A DNA stretch of 64,000 bases from Tenrec ecaudatus. Its lineage: Eukaryota > Chordata > Mammalia > Afrosoricida > Tenrecidae. How positions within the stretch are numbered: the stretch's first letter is position 1; every line of letters starts with the position of its first letter. The stretch lies in NCBI RefSeq assembly GCF_050624435.1, contig NC_134540.1:106111739-106175738 (forward strand), in the 5' to 3' direction. Of the stretch, positions 1 through 10,491 are shown piece by piece. The notes under the pieces are model-generated. The model saw nothing but the letters and a program-made list of their open reading frames with translations. It was not told the DNA's origin and did no database searches. The translations under genes and the position numbers were made by a program.

Positions 1-996
1 GAGGCTATGAGCCAGCCTGGAAATACAGTTTGTGACTTTGGGATATTGGTTGGTTTCCCTCTCGGTGTTGTGTTTGCATGGACGCCGTGGCTCAACACGC
101 CCTGTCGTTCGCCAGGAGAAACTTGCCTGGCAAGTTGGCACGGTCTTTAGTAACAGAAGAAACAAAAACAGAACAGCCACGTGCAAAGCCAGAGGAACCG
201 CTCCCCAAATCAATCAACTCTATCCGGGCCTTCCTTCTTTTCCACGGTCCTGTCTCGAAGCAAACAAAGAAACGGTGATTTGTGGTCGTAGTGAAACTGA
301 ACCATCTGCCCGAGGGTGGACCACACCATTCCCTCAGAATCCCCCCACGTCCCTACAGCCTCTAACTGTGGGCCCCCTGCCCTGCGACATTTTGTGGCTG
401 TCCCTCATGGCAATCAATGCCCCTTCATCAGTGCCTGACAGAGCAGTGCCCGCGCGGGGGTGAATTGGGCAGGACCTGGTGAAGACAGGGCATTTCCACG
501 TGGGAAGAAGTACTTAAGCCAAGGAGGCAAGCCTGTGTGCACTTAACAACAACAACCACAACAATGCGTCCCATCAGCTGGCTCCATGTCTGGGCCACCC
601 GCCCGCGTCCCAGTGCAAATGCACTCTGTGAGGGTCCAGCGGCCGCCTTCGCGAAAGCGGTTCACCAGAGCATCTTCTGCAGCGCCTCCCGGTGCACTCA
701 AACACACGACCTTCCCAGTAGCCGCTAACACACGCAGCCGTTCAGACCACGCTCTGCAAACACGGCTCTCTCGGCGGCCTCGAACCCAGAGGTGTGTGCG
801 AACAGGAGGCGCTGGGAAGGAAGCTGGTGTCGGAGTGTGACGGAGCTCCCATGCCGCATTACGCCTTTGAGTTTGACCCTGTGGCCGGTGAGTTGATCCT
901 ATTTTATGCACCCATAACAAGCAACGGCAGCCCTTTCCCACACCACAAGACACAGACAGAACTAGAGCAGCACGCTTAGCAAACCCGGTCTGCTTA
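1..996. other. Unassigned sequence
   Basis: No gene or complete repeat is recognised. An ACAACAACAA-type tail at about 541-565 resembles the 3' tail of RTE elements and may be the remnant of one. The part from 586 to 790 is richer in CpG than its surroundings, with several open frames on both strands that I read as chance. Confidence 0.4.
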
Positions 997-1002
997 CAAA
1001 GG

Positions 1003-1382
1003 CGTCGGAGCCAGCTGACGAGTCCAACAGTCCTGAAAAGGGGAGCGAGGATTAAGGAAAAAAAGAGAGACAAAGTATCGGGAGGGCAACAGTCTGATGG
1101 ACGGAAGCACCTGAGTTTATTTTACACACTCATGAAGAAACAACCCGGGATTAATTATCTCATTGTTAAGCAAGCACATTTGATACACATAGCAACTCTA
1201 TCTTCTGCCAAGCCAGACATCCTTGAGAAAATGAAATCACCTGTTTTCCCCAGACCTTGCATACTTTCTTGTCTTGACAGTCTGTTCAAAAGGTAAAGTC
1301 ACAGAAGAAATCAATCAACACTGACACATAGGTCATGAGTCTTCTCAGCCGTTTCAAGCCTGAGTCTTAATGGTCTTCAACA
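1003..1382 (-). repeat. 3' LTR of the provirus
   Basis: On the minus strand it begins TGTTGAAGACC directly after the polypurine tract and ends ...CTCCGACG. The final CA has decayed to CG, since the + strand starts CGTCGGAG where the other LTR has TGTCGGAG. A polyadenylation signal AATAAA (minus strand, 1122-1117) is kept. It lacks about 10 bp present in the 5' LTR near 3325-3340, and the TATA-like GGATATAAGG of that LTR is lost with it. Confidence 0.9.
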
Positions 1383-1396
1383 TCTCCCCCTTTTTT
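1383..1396 (-). promoter_or_regulatory. Polypurine tract (plus-strand primer site)
   Basis: On the minus strand AAAAAAGGGGGAGA abuts the TG that opens the 3' LTR, the expected position for priming plus-strand DNA synthesis in a retrovirus. Confidence 0.85.
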
Positions 1397-1424
1397 ATTT
1401 ACTGAAGACGTTTTTACTCAAAAC

Positions 1425-1550
1425 ATCGGCAGATGTCTGTGTCTGTCTTAGGTTGTCGAGTCCTGAAATCGCACTTACCCATCATCCGTCACAGTCCTCC
1501 AGGCGACTATGACCTGTCTTAAGTTGGAAGACTCAGACTTGATCTTACAC
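1425..1550 (-). promoter_or_regulatory. Candidate CTE-like RNA export element
   Basis: Between the pol scrap and the polypurine tract, the minus strand carries two copies of a CAACYTAAGACAGR motif about 71 nt apart (near 1525-1512 and 1456-1442). The constitutive transport element of simian type-D retroviruses lies in the same place and has a repeated CTAAGACAGG in the two internal loops that bind NXF1/TAP. Flanking GTCTG...CAGAC and GAGTC...GACTC segments could close a stem around the motifs. Motif and position are seen; the export function is inferred. Confidence 0.5.
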
Positions 1551-1689
1551 GTCTCTAACTAGCCAGCTTCTGCCTTACACCCCTGTTTGGGGAGGGGGAA
1601 AAGTGCGTAGTTGCACTTCATGAAGTTTTGTTTTTAAGGCCAGAAAAACACAAACATGCCCTCTTTCCCATATCAATACTGGGTCTTGG

Positions 1690-1850
1690 CCATGCCTTGA
1701 GATAAAACAAGCCAATGCTATCTCTTCATAGGTTCTTCAAAGTTGGTGGAAGGAACACTAAAGGCAAATCTTTTCCAATCATTTGGATCCAACGGGATAG
1801 TGTGAAAACAATCTTTTAAGTCTAAGATGATCTTATATGTATTGGCTGGA
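1690..1850 (-). pseudogene. Reverse transcriptase fragment (pol remnant)
   Basis: The minus strand at 1832-1753 translates to a stretch containing LDLKDCFHTIPL followed by KRFAFSVP. This is the palm-domain motif A region of retroviral reverse transcriptase, which carries the first catalytic aspartate. The frame closes soon after (K-R-stop), and no YxDD motif, RNase H or integrase follows before the 3' LTR. It lies only about 120 bp past the end of the capsid reading frame, so a large internal deletion joined gag to mid-RT. Not functional. Confidence 0.7.
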
Positions 1851-1973
1851 ATAGCAGAGGGGAAGGGAGCCCAGGCTGCAGGACTCCCATAAGCTCCATA
1901 GTATCATTAATCCTCCTTTACCATTTTCCCTTGCAAAGCAGCTGCTATAGCAAGCCCCCGAGTAAAGTCTGAT

Positions 1974-3064
1974 CTAATCAGACAGGTTGCCCTTTTTTCT
2001 AAAAGGTCTCAGCGCTGCCTGGTAGGCAGTATTTACATTTTCAAAAGTCAATTGTTTCCATTCTGAGGGGGCAAGCACCGCGACGGGAAGTGTACCTAAT
2101 AAAGATTGAGCGAAAGGAACTGTTGGGCTATATTGGGCACAGGCAACCTTAAGTTCCGTCAGCTGTTTGAAAGGAATTGGAGTATGATCTCTAACCAGAT
2201 TACCCTGAGCATCCTGTCGCTCAATCACAGGGAGCAGCATCCTGAACACCCCTACATCCTCTCCTCGTTCTGCTGCAGCAGGTACAGCAGCACTGAGCAT
2301 GGATCCTTTCCTGGAGCCCTACTCACAACTGGTGCTCCAACTGGCAAGTTTCTAGAAAAGGATTCTTTTCGCTGAGTGCACTCTGAGGCCTCTGAAATAC
2401 CTCGGCCCCAGTAAGTTTGGGCACCCATTCCTGGGTCTCTATCAGAGAGTGCTTTCTATTAACTTGACTCAAATCTCCCTCACTTTTGCTGCTAAGGATG
2501 CATAAGCTTCCTCCCAGCCTACCACCTTTGCGTCATCCTGGCAGGGCTCCTGAGTCTCTTGCACTGGGTGATGATTCTCAGGTTGAAGCGCTTCGGAGGC
2601 GGCAAAAATTACTAAGTCCTCATCATGATAACATGCCACCTCGTCCTCTAACTGCTTCGCATCTCCAGGATCAAGGGGTTCCTCGTCCTCCCTTTCAAAG
2701 CCATCAAGGTTACTTTTCAGTGGCTTCAGCAGCGGAGAAGAAGGAGGTGGAGGTGCGAAGGATCTTTACTTTCACTTTCGTTTGAGCATGCAAATGAATT
2801 ATTCTCAGCCTGGAGTCCCTCATGCCTAGGGTCCAGGCCATCCCTAACTAAATTCCACAGACTAAATGTGTCTATGGAAACCTTACTAGGTCCATTAGCA
2901 GCATAGTGATCTTTTAACTGTTGCCCTACTTTTTGCCAAGTTTCAATACTTACAGTCCCGTCCTCAGGAAACCAAGGACATACCTTAACCATAAAATCTA
3001 AAAACTTCTCTAATCTTTGGTAGCTTACTTTTGCTCCTCTAGCTTTTCCCATATTTTGAAGCAT
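1974..3064 (-). pseudogene. gag remnant: matrix and capsid parts
   Basis: Two minus-strand open segments lie in gag order. Segment 3064-2726 (about 112 codons) looks like a betaretroviral matrix domain: it has a CPWFPEDGTVSIETW stretch and later SKVSIDTFSLWNLVRD, the usual core of this fold. Segment 2300-1974 (about 108 codons) looks like the capsid N-terminal domain, with VRDHTPIPFKQLTELK and APSEWKQL. Between them and after 1974 the frame is broken by stops and shifts; capsid-like sequence continues briefly in another frame to about 1915. Nucleocapsid zinc knuckles are not seen. Assignment is by domain pattern only. Confidence 0.75.
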
Positions 3065-3170
3065 ATTTACAAAACATCTGTATGCTATTTCCTTGCCCTA
3101 TTTTTCTCCCAATAGCTACTCACCGCACACCAATCTCTTCATGTACACCATTGTAATCCCCAGTTTCAGA

Positions 3171-3188
3171 GCTGCTGTTCGGGTGCCA
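3171..3188 (-). promoter_or_regulatory. Primer-binding site, tRNA-Lys type
   Basis: On the minus strand TGGCACCCGAACAG starts 3 nt after the 5' LTR. It matches 13 of the first 14 positions of the site complementary to tRNA-Lys3, and the last four positions have drifted. Lys primers are usual for class II retroviruses, which agrees with the gag remnants. Confidence 0.8.
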
Positions 3189-3191
3189 CCT

Positions 3192-3583
3192 TGTCGGAGT
3201 CAGCCAACGAGTCGAACAGTCCTGAAAGGGGGAGTGAGGATTAAGGGAAAAAAGAGAGACAGAAAGTCTTGGGAGGGCAACAGTCTGATGGATGGAAGCA
3301 CCCGAGTTTATTCTACACACTCCTTATATCCATGCAGAAACAACCTGGGGTTAATTATCTCATTGTTAAGCAGGCACATTTGATACACATAGCAACTCTA
3401 TCTTCTGCCAAGCCAGACATCCTTAAGAAAATTAAACCACCTGTTTTTCCCAGACCTTGCATACTTTCTTGTCCTCCACAGTCTGTTCAAAACGTAAAGT
3501 CACAGAAGAAATCAGCCAACACTGACACATAGGTCATGAGACTTCTCAGCCATTTCAAGGCTGAGTCTTAATGGCCTTCAACA
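3192..3583 (-). repeat. 5' LTR of the provirus
   Basis: 392 bp, TG...CA ends intact. On the minus strand it has a TATA-like GGATATAAGG followed by AATAAA (3312-3307), then a pyrimidine-rich stretch and the CTGACTCCGACA end. It is better preserved than its partner at 1003-1382. Confidence 0.9.
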
Positions 3584-3589
3584 CAAAGG

Positions 3590-4205
3590 CGAACAAGGCA
3601 AAGGAAAGAGGAAGAAAGGGGCTCTGTATGGCAATGGACCAGATGTCCCCAGGGCGGGGTGGGAACAGGAAAGTCGAAGGCTTGGGGTTGGGGGTGGGGG
3701 GCAAAATACAAAGCACATATATAGAGAGTTTCATTGGATATTATTGTTTATTTCATTTATTGAGATGGGCTGTGTCTATAGATATATAGTATAGTATGTT
3801 TCTTAAAAAAGAATCCCTACAGATGCCTTATTCCTCAAAGTAAATAGTGGTTCGAGTGGATTCGTTCACTAAACAGCCAAAAAGATACTGTGGCCATTCA
3901 AAAAGAACAGCACATTCTGTTCTCTGGGGTTTGTTGTTTCCAAGGCGGTCACTCCCTGTGTCCATGAGAGGTGTAGCATTGTCTTATCTGGCGTGACTGT
4001 TAGGTGAAGAACAGTCCTATATTTGGCCTGAAATTAAAATTGGGGCGTAAATTGTCCACTTTTGAATACATTGTTATTCTGATATATAATCATAAAATGT
4101 CAGATTGGCCCACACAACTGCTGCAGAAATTGTAAGACAATGTCACAAATCTACAAGGATCAGAACAGAGGGTTCAAATCCCAACAAAATACTATTCAGT
4201 CTACA
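3590..4205. other. Unassigned sequence
   Basis: No repeat or gene recognised. A short G-rich run lies near 3660-3705. Confidence 0.4.
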
Positions 4206-4352
4206 TGCATACGCGCACGCACGCACACACACACACATATATGAGGGGGATTCAGAAAATTTGTAGACAAACAGAATTGAAAGATAATAGAAAATTTCCT
4301 CACACTTTTTGAAGCCTCCGTGTGTGTGTTTGTGTGTGTGTGTGTGTGTGTA
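4206..4352. repeat. (CA)n and (TG)n tracts around a hairpin MITE
   Basis: An ACGC/CA tract at 4210-4238 and a TG tract at 4320-4352 flank the hairpin element at 4240-4320. The two tracts are inverted relative to each other, so the whole block could fold into one long hairpin. Confidence 0.8.
4240..4320. mobile_element. About 80-bp mariner-like MITE
   Basis: One end reads TATGAGGGGGATTC and the other GAAGCCTCC, which is its inverted match; the middle contains AAAGATAATAG. Copies of the same size and plan lie at 48480-48563 and 52601-52686. Ends starting at TA fit a mariner/Tc1-type element. It has no coding capacity. Confidence 0.6.
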
Positions 4353-4572
4353 CAAACAAAGGTGAGACCAAAGGGTTCCATTTCAGACATGCGTGGACTT
4401 ATTCCAAAGGACACTTGTCTAAACATGTCTCGGTGATGGGTGACACACTTGCTTTCGTCTCATTAAGGTACCACTTAAAGCAGAGGCTTCTGAATCTCTG
4501 GGTCTGCTGGGTCAGTTAAATCCAAGGCAGAGAGGTCAACTCAGAAAGTATAGCAACTGGTTTGGGGGATTC

Positions 4573-5088
4573 TGTGGTAGTTACATAGTCTGTTGTCAAC
4601 TTGAGTCTTTAGAGTGAAGGGGTGGAGTTTAGCCTGTCATTCAGGTCACCTATTGATGACCTCATTTGGAGGTGGTAAAGAGATAAGTAGCTCGTTGGAG
4701 GCGGGACACAGGCTCACTCCCTGTGAGACATTGTTGTTGACAAGCCACATGGAGACAGGCTAATGGCAGCCAGAGCCTCAGAAATGGAGAAGCCACGTGG
4801 AGACCCCTGCCAGTGCTGAGATGCTTACATCGCCACTGGATCCACAAGACTTCCCGACCACTGGTCTGTGATCATCCTGCATTCGGCATCATTGCATGTA
4901 CTTCATGAGTCTAAAAAGGACTTTGTAGATTAGTATCAGACATATGGGCTAATATCGGACTTACGGACTTGATCTGGACTAGGATGGGATGTTTGCTCAA
5001 TATTTAATTGCTCTTGAAGATAAAGCTATTTCTTAAACACTTATGAGTGTCTATGAATTTGTTTGGCTAGTGTACCCAGACTAAGACA
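4573..5088 (+). repeat. Family C solo LTR-like element
   Basis: Begins TGTGGTAGTTACATAGTC and ends CTAAGACA, flanked by GATTC (4568-4572) and GATTT (5089-5093), a near-perfect 5-bp duplication. An A/T-rich GATAAAGCTATTTC stretch lies about 70 bp from the 3' end. ERVL-like class is inferred from the TG...CA ends and duplication size. Confidence 0.7.
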
Positions 5089-5093
5089 GATTT

Positions 5094-5740
5094 TAAATGG
5101 ATAATCTTGATAGATTTTCTTGAAGGATCATGGCGCTTGTTATGAAGTCTGAAGAAAGTGGGAAACTGCATTGGTGAGTGTGGTGAAGGGAAGTTTCTTC
5201 ATATGGCTTTTTAAAATTCATGTCTCTGTAACTTCCAAGGAAGGATTGGGTGGCCCTATGCAAATCAACTCAATTTAACTCAACTCCCTGCCATAGAGTC
5301 CATGCTGACCCACAGGCTGTGTGAGACGCCAATCAAAGGACTGGTCAGTTTCCCTGTGTATGAGAAAGCCATCTCAGAAGCAGGAACAGAGAGAATTCCG
5401 GGACTATCAGAAACGAAGAACCTCCAGCGACGCATGCTCAGAAACCTCCTGAAAATGGTGGAGGCAACAGAACTCATGACACACAGAGAGCAGAGGCCGA
5501 GGCAAGGAGACCATGAGACAAAGCAGAAGAGCAGCACCAAGCTAGGAGCCTGTGACACAGAGCAATGGGTGGGCTTCCTGGTCTATGGGACAAGGTAGAG
5601 GTCAAGGGACCACGTGGCTGAGCGGCTAAGGATCAGAGAGGGACTTGGCTGCTTGCTGAGGACAGGCTCCGTGATGGAGCAAGGACTGTATCCTTCCTGT
5701 TTTGTGATCCTGACTGGTGGTAACTATCAAATTCCTGTAA
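5094..5740. other. Unclassified, possibly LTR-derived
   Basis: Starts non-repetitive. From 5270 a short piece resembling a SINE/RTE tail in reverse is followed by an open stretch (5302-5598) that I do not recognise. The 5610-5740 part, with CCACGTGGCTGAGCGGC and TGGTGGTAACTATCAAATTCC, reads like the end of an old repeat, but I cannot name it. Confidence 0.35.
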
Positions 5741-5741
5741 G

Positions 5742-6115
5742 TATTCTTGTTGTTGTTAGGTGCTGTTGGGTCAGTTCTAATTCATAGCCACCCGATGTAC
5801 ACCAGGATGAAACACTACCTGGACCGGTGCCATCCTCACGGTTGTTCTGTATGTTTCTGCCACTGTGTCATTGAGCATTTTTCTCTTTTGAGATACCCTT
5901 CTACTTTACCAAGCATGATGCCCTTTTCCAGGGACTGGTCTCTCCTGATAACATGTCCAAAGTAGCCGGGCCAGAGTCTCGCCGGCCTTGCTTCTAAGGA
6001 GCATCCTGGCTGTGCTTCTTACCAGATGTGTTGTCCGTTTGGCAGTCATGGTACTTTGAGTATTCTTTGCCAGCGTCCTCACTCAAATGCATGGATTCTT
6101 CTTTGATCTTCCTTA
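5742..6115 (-). mobile_element. RTE LINE 3' fragment
   Basis: Reverse complement of the C-terminal end of an RTE/BovB-type ORF plus its 3' UTR. It aligns by eye with the plus-strand copy at 49795-50190 and the minus copies at 17838-18225 and 23325-23700. The TTGTTGTTGTTAGG at its left edge is the complement of the ACAAC tail. Frame broken. Confidence 0.65.
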
Positions 6116-7389
6116 TTCAATGTCCACCTTACATGCAGGCAAGTGAAAATGCTATGACTTGGGTCAGGTATCCCCAAAGTGACATCACTACCATGTCCCT
6201 AATAAACCCCCATAACCATGAGTAATGTCCGGTGGTTCTATGAGGCTATTGCCACGGATTATTGAACCCAGCAGAGAGGAAGAGAACCCTGGGAAGAACG
6301 GATGGTTGTCAGAATAGAGTCAATGAAGGACAGAGTGTGAAGGGATTGTCTGACCTCTGCTTTGTGGCCATTGACCTTGGGCTGGTGTGGAACAGGGGTT
6401 CTCCTCCCTAGTGAAGGCAAAGGAGGGCTCATGCCTCCCTCCTTTGTCTTTTTCACACAGAGGAAATGGTCAGGAAAGTTGTGCTGAGTAAAAATTTTTT
6501 CATCCTAAAAATGGGCCTGCTCATTCGTGGAGGGTGGCAAGGCCTGTCCCCGGGGATTTCCTAGGGAAATCTGATCCTATCCACCTTCTGGCCCTGGTCT
6601 TGCTCCTTCCGACTTCTTTGTGTTCTCCATATGCAAATAATATGTCAGAAGAACCCAATTTGAGCCCCTCAAGGATGCCCAAGCTGCCATGGCATGTGAC
6701 ATAGACCCCAGAACACAGAAGTCCTCAGAGACAAATTACACGGGCAGTGGCACAAGTTTCCAAAGCATGTAGAAGGAGGTGGAGGCTATGTTGGGAAACG
6801 ACGGAGTCACCTTTTGATTTTGTATTGTTGTTTGAATTTTGAGGCACTCCTTTTTTACTTACTCTCATATTCACTCTCTCTACCACTCGCTCGTGCCTTT
6901 GTGCACACCCGTACAGTGGTCCCAGCAATCACAATGAGATAAACTGCAGAGCCTGAGAGGAGGAGTCATCAGGAGAATGTGCTTCAGAGCTCCCTGTGCC
7001 TCTGGATTTCTCTAGGATCTGACCTTAGCTTGAACGGCTCACCATATCTGGGCAGATGTTCGTTTCAGATGGCCCTAGAACATAAAGTGGTTTTTTCAAA
7101 CTGCCCACTGTCCTTCAGAGATAGAACTTGATCTGCACTATTTCTCTTTGAGGCTGGGTTTGTGGACATGTATCACCCTGCTCAGTGACTCCAGGAACAT
7201 CTATAGTGGGCATTGAACTTGGAAAAGTTGAGGGTCAACAAAAAGGGATAGACCCTCCATGAGAGAGAAGGGCTCCTGTGAAGATGGTCAGGCTCGGGGA
7301 GTGTTTGACTCTGCGGTGCACAGGGTCACTGTGAGTTGAAGGCAATAACACGATGACATCTAACAACAACAGGTATCCTGTGGAAAATG
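6116..7389. other. Unassigned sequence with an RTE/SINE tail
   Basis: No gene recognised. The stretch 7305-7372 ends in CAGGGTCACTGTGAGTTGAA and then ACATCTAACAACAACAGG, the shared RTE/AfroSINE 3' tail on the + strand. The rest is unclassified. Confidence 0.45.
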
Positions 7390-8190
7390 GTATGGTCAAG
7401 GTGTTGCCATCTGACTTTCTCTGTGGATCAAGATCGACAGCCCAACGCTGTTTCCCATGAGGAAGAGGTCAGACGTATCTCCTGCTGCCCAACATTTTAC
7501 AGTTCTGACACCAACCATCATTCCCACAGTGCTTTTCACCTCTTTATTTGGGCTGGACAATTCATTATAATGGCCGCACAGAGCTCACATACAAAACCCA
7601 TGGCCATGCTGTTTACTAGGGAAGCAACAGACTACAACTAAGGTTCTGGAACACTCTGGATACAGTTCTCTAATCAGGAGAGCCACGCACCGTTACACTC
7701 TTACAGCCATCCACTCTTAGCCATACACCTGTCCATCCAACCTGTCAAGTGCCACAAAGCTCTCCAGCTCTGCAGGTAAGTGTTCAGAGTCACTTTACTC
7801 GACCAGTAAGCCTCAGTCTGAAGGCACTCAGCTCTACCTCTATGGATCAGCAAACGGAGTTCCACGAGGGACCTGGAGGCACCCATTCCACCAATCCATC
7901 CACCTGAGGGTACTCAGCCCCCTTATTCCATGGGCTGGGAAGGCTACTTCATCTACCCTTGTGCTTCTGTCAGTTCTGTGATTTCCCTGACTCTGCTCCT
8001 TACCACCTCCCATGCCACAGTTCCCTAGCTCTGGTTCTAGGAAGCCCTCAGCCCAAGGACTCGGGCCAAAGACTACACCCCATTGCCACCTCCTCCTCCC
8101 AATGGTAGTCAGGGCCCCTTCATGCCTACAGGATGACTCATGTTAAACCTAGCACAATAACAAAACTGACCAATCCCTCCTTTATGACTC
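7390..8190 (+). repeat. Repeat D, copy 1
   Basis: Shares an ordered series of short matches with 9215-10440 and 41480-42380: TTCTGACACCAACCATCATT, then AATGGCCGCACAGAGCTCAC, then a C-rich part about compressed words such as CATGCCACAGTTCC. It may be an old LTR. Family not identified and boundaries are approximate. Confidence 0.45.
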
Positions 8191-8194
8191 CACA

Positions 8195-8855
8195 CACTTT
8201 ATTTGCATGACCTTAGGCTCACAGGCACCACTTGTCTGTCATATTGTGGTGGCTCGTGTGTTGATTGATGCTGAAAGCTATGGTGTGGTGTTTCAAACAG
8301 CAGCAGGGTCGCCTACAATGCATAGGTTTCAGCAAAACTTCCAGACTACCAGCGGACTACAAAGAATAGGCTGCCCATTTTTTGAGGAATTAGCCATTGA
8401 AAACCTTCTGGATAATAGCCAAACATGATCAGCTACTGAAAACCTAATGATTAGCACCTGGACATTGTCAGAGGTGGTTCCAGAAGATGAGCCCTCAGGT
8501 GGGAAGACACTGACAGTATGAGTGAGAAAGAAAGAGCTGCCTTCTTAAAGTAGAGTCGAACCCGATGGCACGGATGTGGTTAGCCTGAAGGAGTAAAGCC
8601 TTTGGGGTCTTCACTTGCTTATTGAGCGCGACTCAAAACCAGAACAAGCCACTGAAAACGTCTTCATAAGTGGACTTTGGAGTGTATGAAAAATTGGAAG
8701 TCTAGAAAAACTGGAAGTAGTTAAAAATGAAATGGAACACATAAAGATCATTCTTCTAGGTGTTAGTGCACGAAGATAGACTGGTATTGCCCATTTTGAA
8801 TCAGAAAATCATATGACATGATACCAGAATGACAAACTCAATTTAATAGAACAAA
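8195..8855 (+). mobile_element. RTE LINE 5' end with start of the endonuclease ORF
   Basis: The last 180 bp translate, with stops, to KLEVVKNEMEHIKI ... TGIAHFESENHM, the start of the endonuclease domain of RTE-type LINEs. The preceding part would be its 5' UTR. The ORF is broken (an in-frame TAG before TGIAHF) and truncated at about 8855, where a family B fragment begins. Class assigned from memory of RTE sequences. Confidence 0.6.
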
Positions 8856-9000
8856 GTATTCTTGCATGGAGGAAGTACTTGAGTGGAAGCCCAACGTCCT
8901 TTTGCTACCTCAGTACTAAACCTATAAATATATGCACATAGATCTCTTTCCCCATCCTCATATATAAATATATTTGCATATATACATGACTTTATCTAGG
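8856..9000 (-). mobile_element. Family B fragment
   Basis: Reverse complement of about 31395-31560 of the near-complete copy: the ATATAAATATATTTGCATAT block, the TAGATCTCTTTCCCC block, and AGTACTTGAGTGGA all recur in inverse order. It abuts the RTE fragment directly. Confidence 0.65.
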
Positions 9001-9214
9001 AATGATGTCCTCCCACAGCTCATCAGGTCTTCTGTCCTCACTGTTCAGTGTGTCAAATCTGTTCTTGAATTGCTTTTGAAATTCAGGTGATTAGACTCAA
9101 GATCTTATTTATCAAATGTAATATGTTGTATGGATGGACGCACTACATTTTTTTCATTTGACTTTTGAATTTAAGATATATTTTTAAATTAAAAGCAAGC
9201 AAACAAAACTTGAA

Positions 9215-10440
9215 GGCATATGCAATAAAAGGTATGGGAGCAGACTTACCTGACCTCCTCTGACCTCCTGTTGCCACGAGGCAGGGGTTAGTCATGACGC
9301 TTCATCCTTTATACCTATTCTGACATCAACCATTCCTCTTAGAACATTCTACTTTCATGTTGAGTTTGAGAATTCACTGAAATGGCCACACGGAACTCAC
9401 AAACAATACTCACAATTTAGGGGCGTTATTAGGAAAGTTAATAGGTTCCCATAAGTTAGGGTCAGTGTGGTAGTTATATAATCATTTTTTCAATTTGAGG
9501 ATTAAAAGTGAAGGGGTCTAGTCTGTCAATCAGATCATAGCCAATGAGTCCTCTGTGTGGGCCTGGCCTTCTCCTGAGAATTCTGGGAACTCTGAATTTC
9601 TACCTCAGAGGCAGGAGAGACTCTTTCTCTCTGCTCCCTCCCTTGGAGTGATGCAGGACACACGGTGCTACGCCCTGGGAGCTGGAGAAGCCAAATGGAC
9701 CTACCCTGATACAATCAGACCTCTGGAGCGAGAGAAGCCACATAGAGACCCCTGACAGCACTGATGCTTGCAACACCACTGGATCCACAAGACTTCCAAC
9801 CCACTGGCCTGTGATCCTCCTGAATTCAGCATTATTGCATGTGTTTTGTGAGTCTGAAGAGGACTCTATAGATTGGTATTGGACATCTGGGCTAATATTG
9901 GACTTATGGACCTGATCTGGAATGAGCTGGGATGTTTCCTCAATATTTAATTGCTCTTGCATGTAAAGTTCTTTCTTATTCACGTATGAGTCTCCATGAA
10001 TTTGCTTCTCTAATCTACCCAGACTAACACAGAAAGCAAAGAGTGAGGACACAGTTCCTGGTGCACAGCAACACATCTCCTCAGCCAGCAGCCAAGTCTC
10101 GCTCTGGTCCTCAGTCTTTTACCTACGTAGTCCCTTGATCTTTGCCGATATGGGCCAGGAAGTCAGCCCACCTGTCGCTCTCTCTCACAGTCCCACAGTC
10201 TTGGGCCAGATGAGGAGAAGGTACCTCCTAGTCTTAATGCTGCTCCTCTGAGTCTCCATGCCACAGTCTCTGGTACATTAGTCCCAGCAGCCTCCACCAC
10301 TGCTTCAGACAGAGATCTTAAAGTGATCTTCCAAATGGTCCTGGGAGTTCTTCTTGTGCCCCAGATGACTCTCATCCAATGAATGGCTTGACCGAATAAG
10401 CCATCTGTCTTGTAGCCGACCAGACCCAAGCAAAGGATGG
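9215..10440 (+). repeat. Repeat D, copy 2, interrupted by a family C LTR
   Basis: The left part (9215-9465) holds CTGACATCAACCATTCCTC and AATGGCCACACGGAACTCAC; the right part (10032-10440) starts near TCTGGTCCTCAG and matches 42040-42330. The LTR at 9466-10031 sits between them, which dates repeat D as older than that LTR. Confidence 0.5.
9466..10031 (+). repeat. Family C solo LTR-like element
   Basis: Begins TGTGGTAGTTATATAATC, ends CTAACACA, and lies inside repeat D. No clear 5-bp duplication remains (GTCAG left, GAAAG right). A long minus-strand open frame across it is considered fortuitous. Confidence 0.65.
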
Positions 10441-10491
10441 TGTCTTAAGTCACACCTCTACTATGGTAGAGCCTTAAAGATGCCCCTAAGG

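Larger units (their letters stand above)
1003..3583 (-). mobile_element. Truncated betaretrovirus-like (class II) endogenous provirus
   Basis: Read on the minus strand, the order is 5' LTR (3583-3192), primer-binding site (3188-3171), gag remnants (3064-1974), a reverse-transcriptase scrap, a polypurine tract (1396-1383) and 3' LTR (1382-1003). It is flanked by the 6-bp direct repeat CAAAGG at 997-1002 and 3584-3589, the size expected for betaretroviral integrases, so both ends are exact. The internal region is only about 1.8 kb: nucleocapsid, protease, most of pol and all of env are missing. With frameshifts in what remains it cannot make proteins and would have needed a helper. By hand the two LTRs differ at roughly 30 of about 375 aligned positions plus two small indels. 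Endogenous viral fossil, not a functional virus. Confidence 0.9.

Noticed and set aside
543-1073. 176-codon minus-strand frame
   Set aside because: Runs from unassigned DNA into the provirus LTR, with overlapping frames on the other strand and no recognisable domain.
9600-10076. 158-codon minus-strand frame
   Set aside because: Lies almost entirely in a family C LTR; related copies have stops at the corresponding places.
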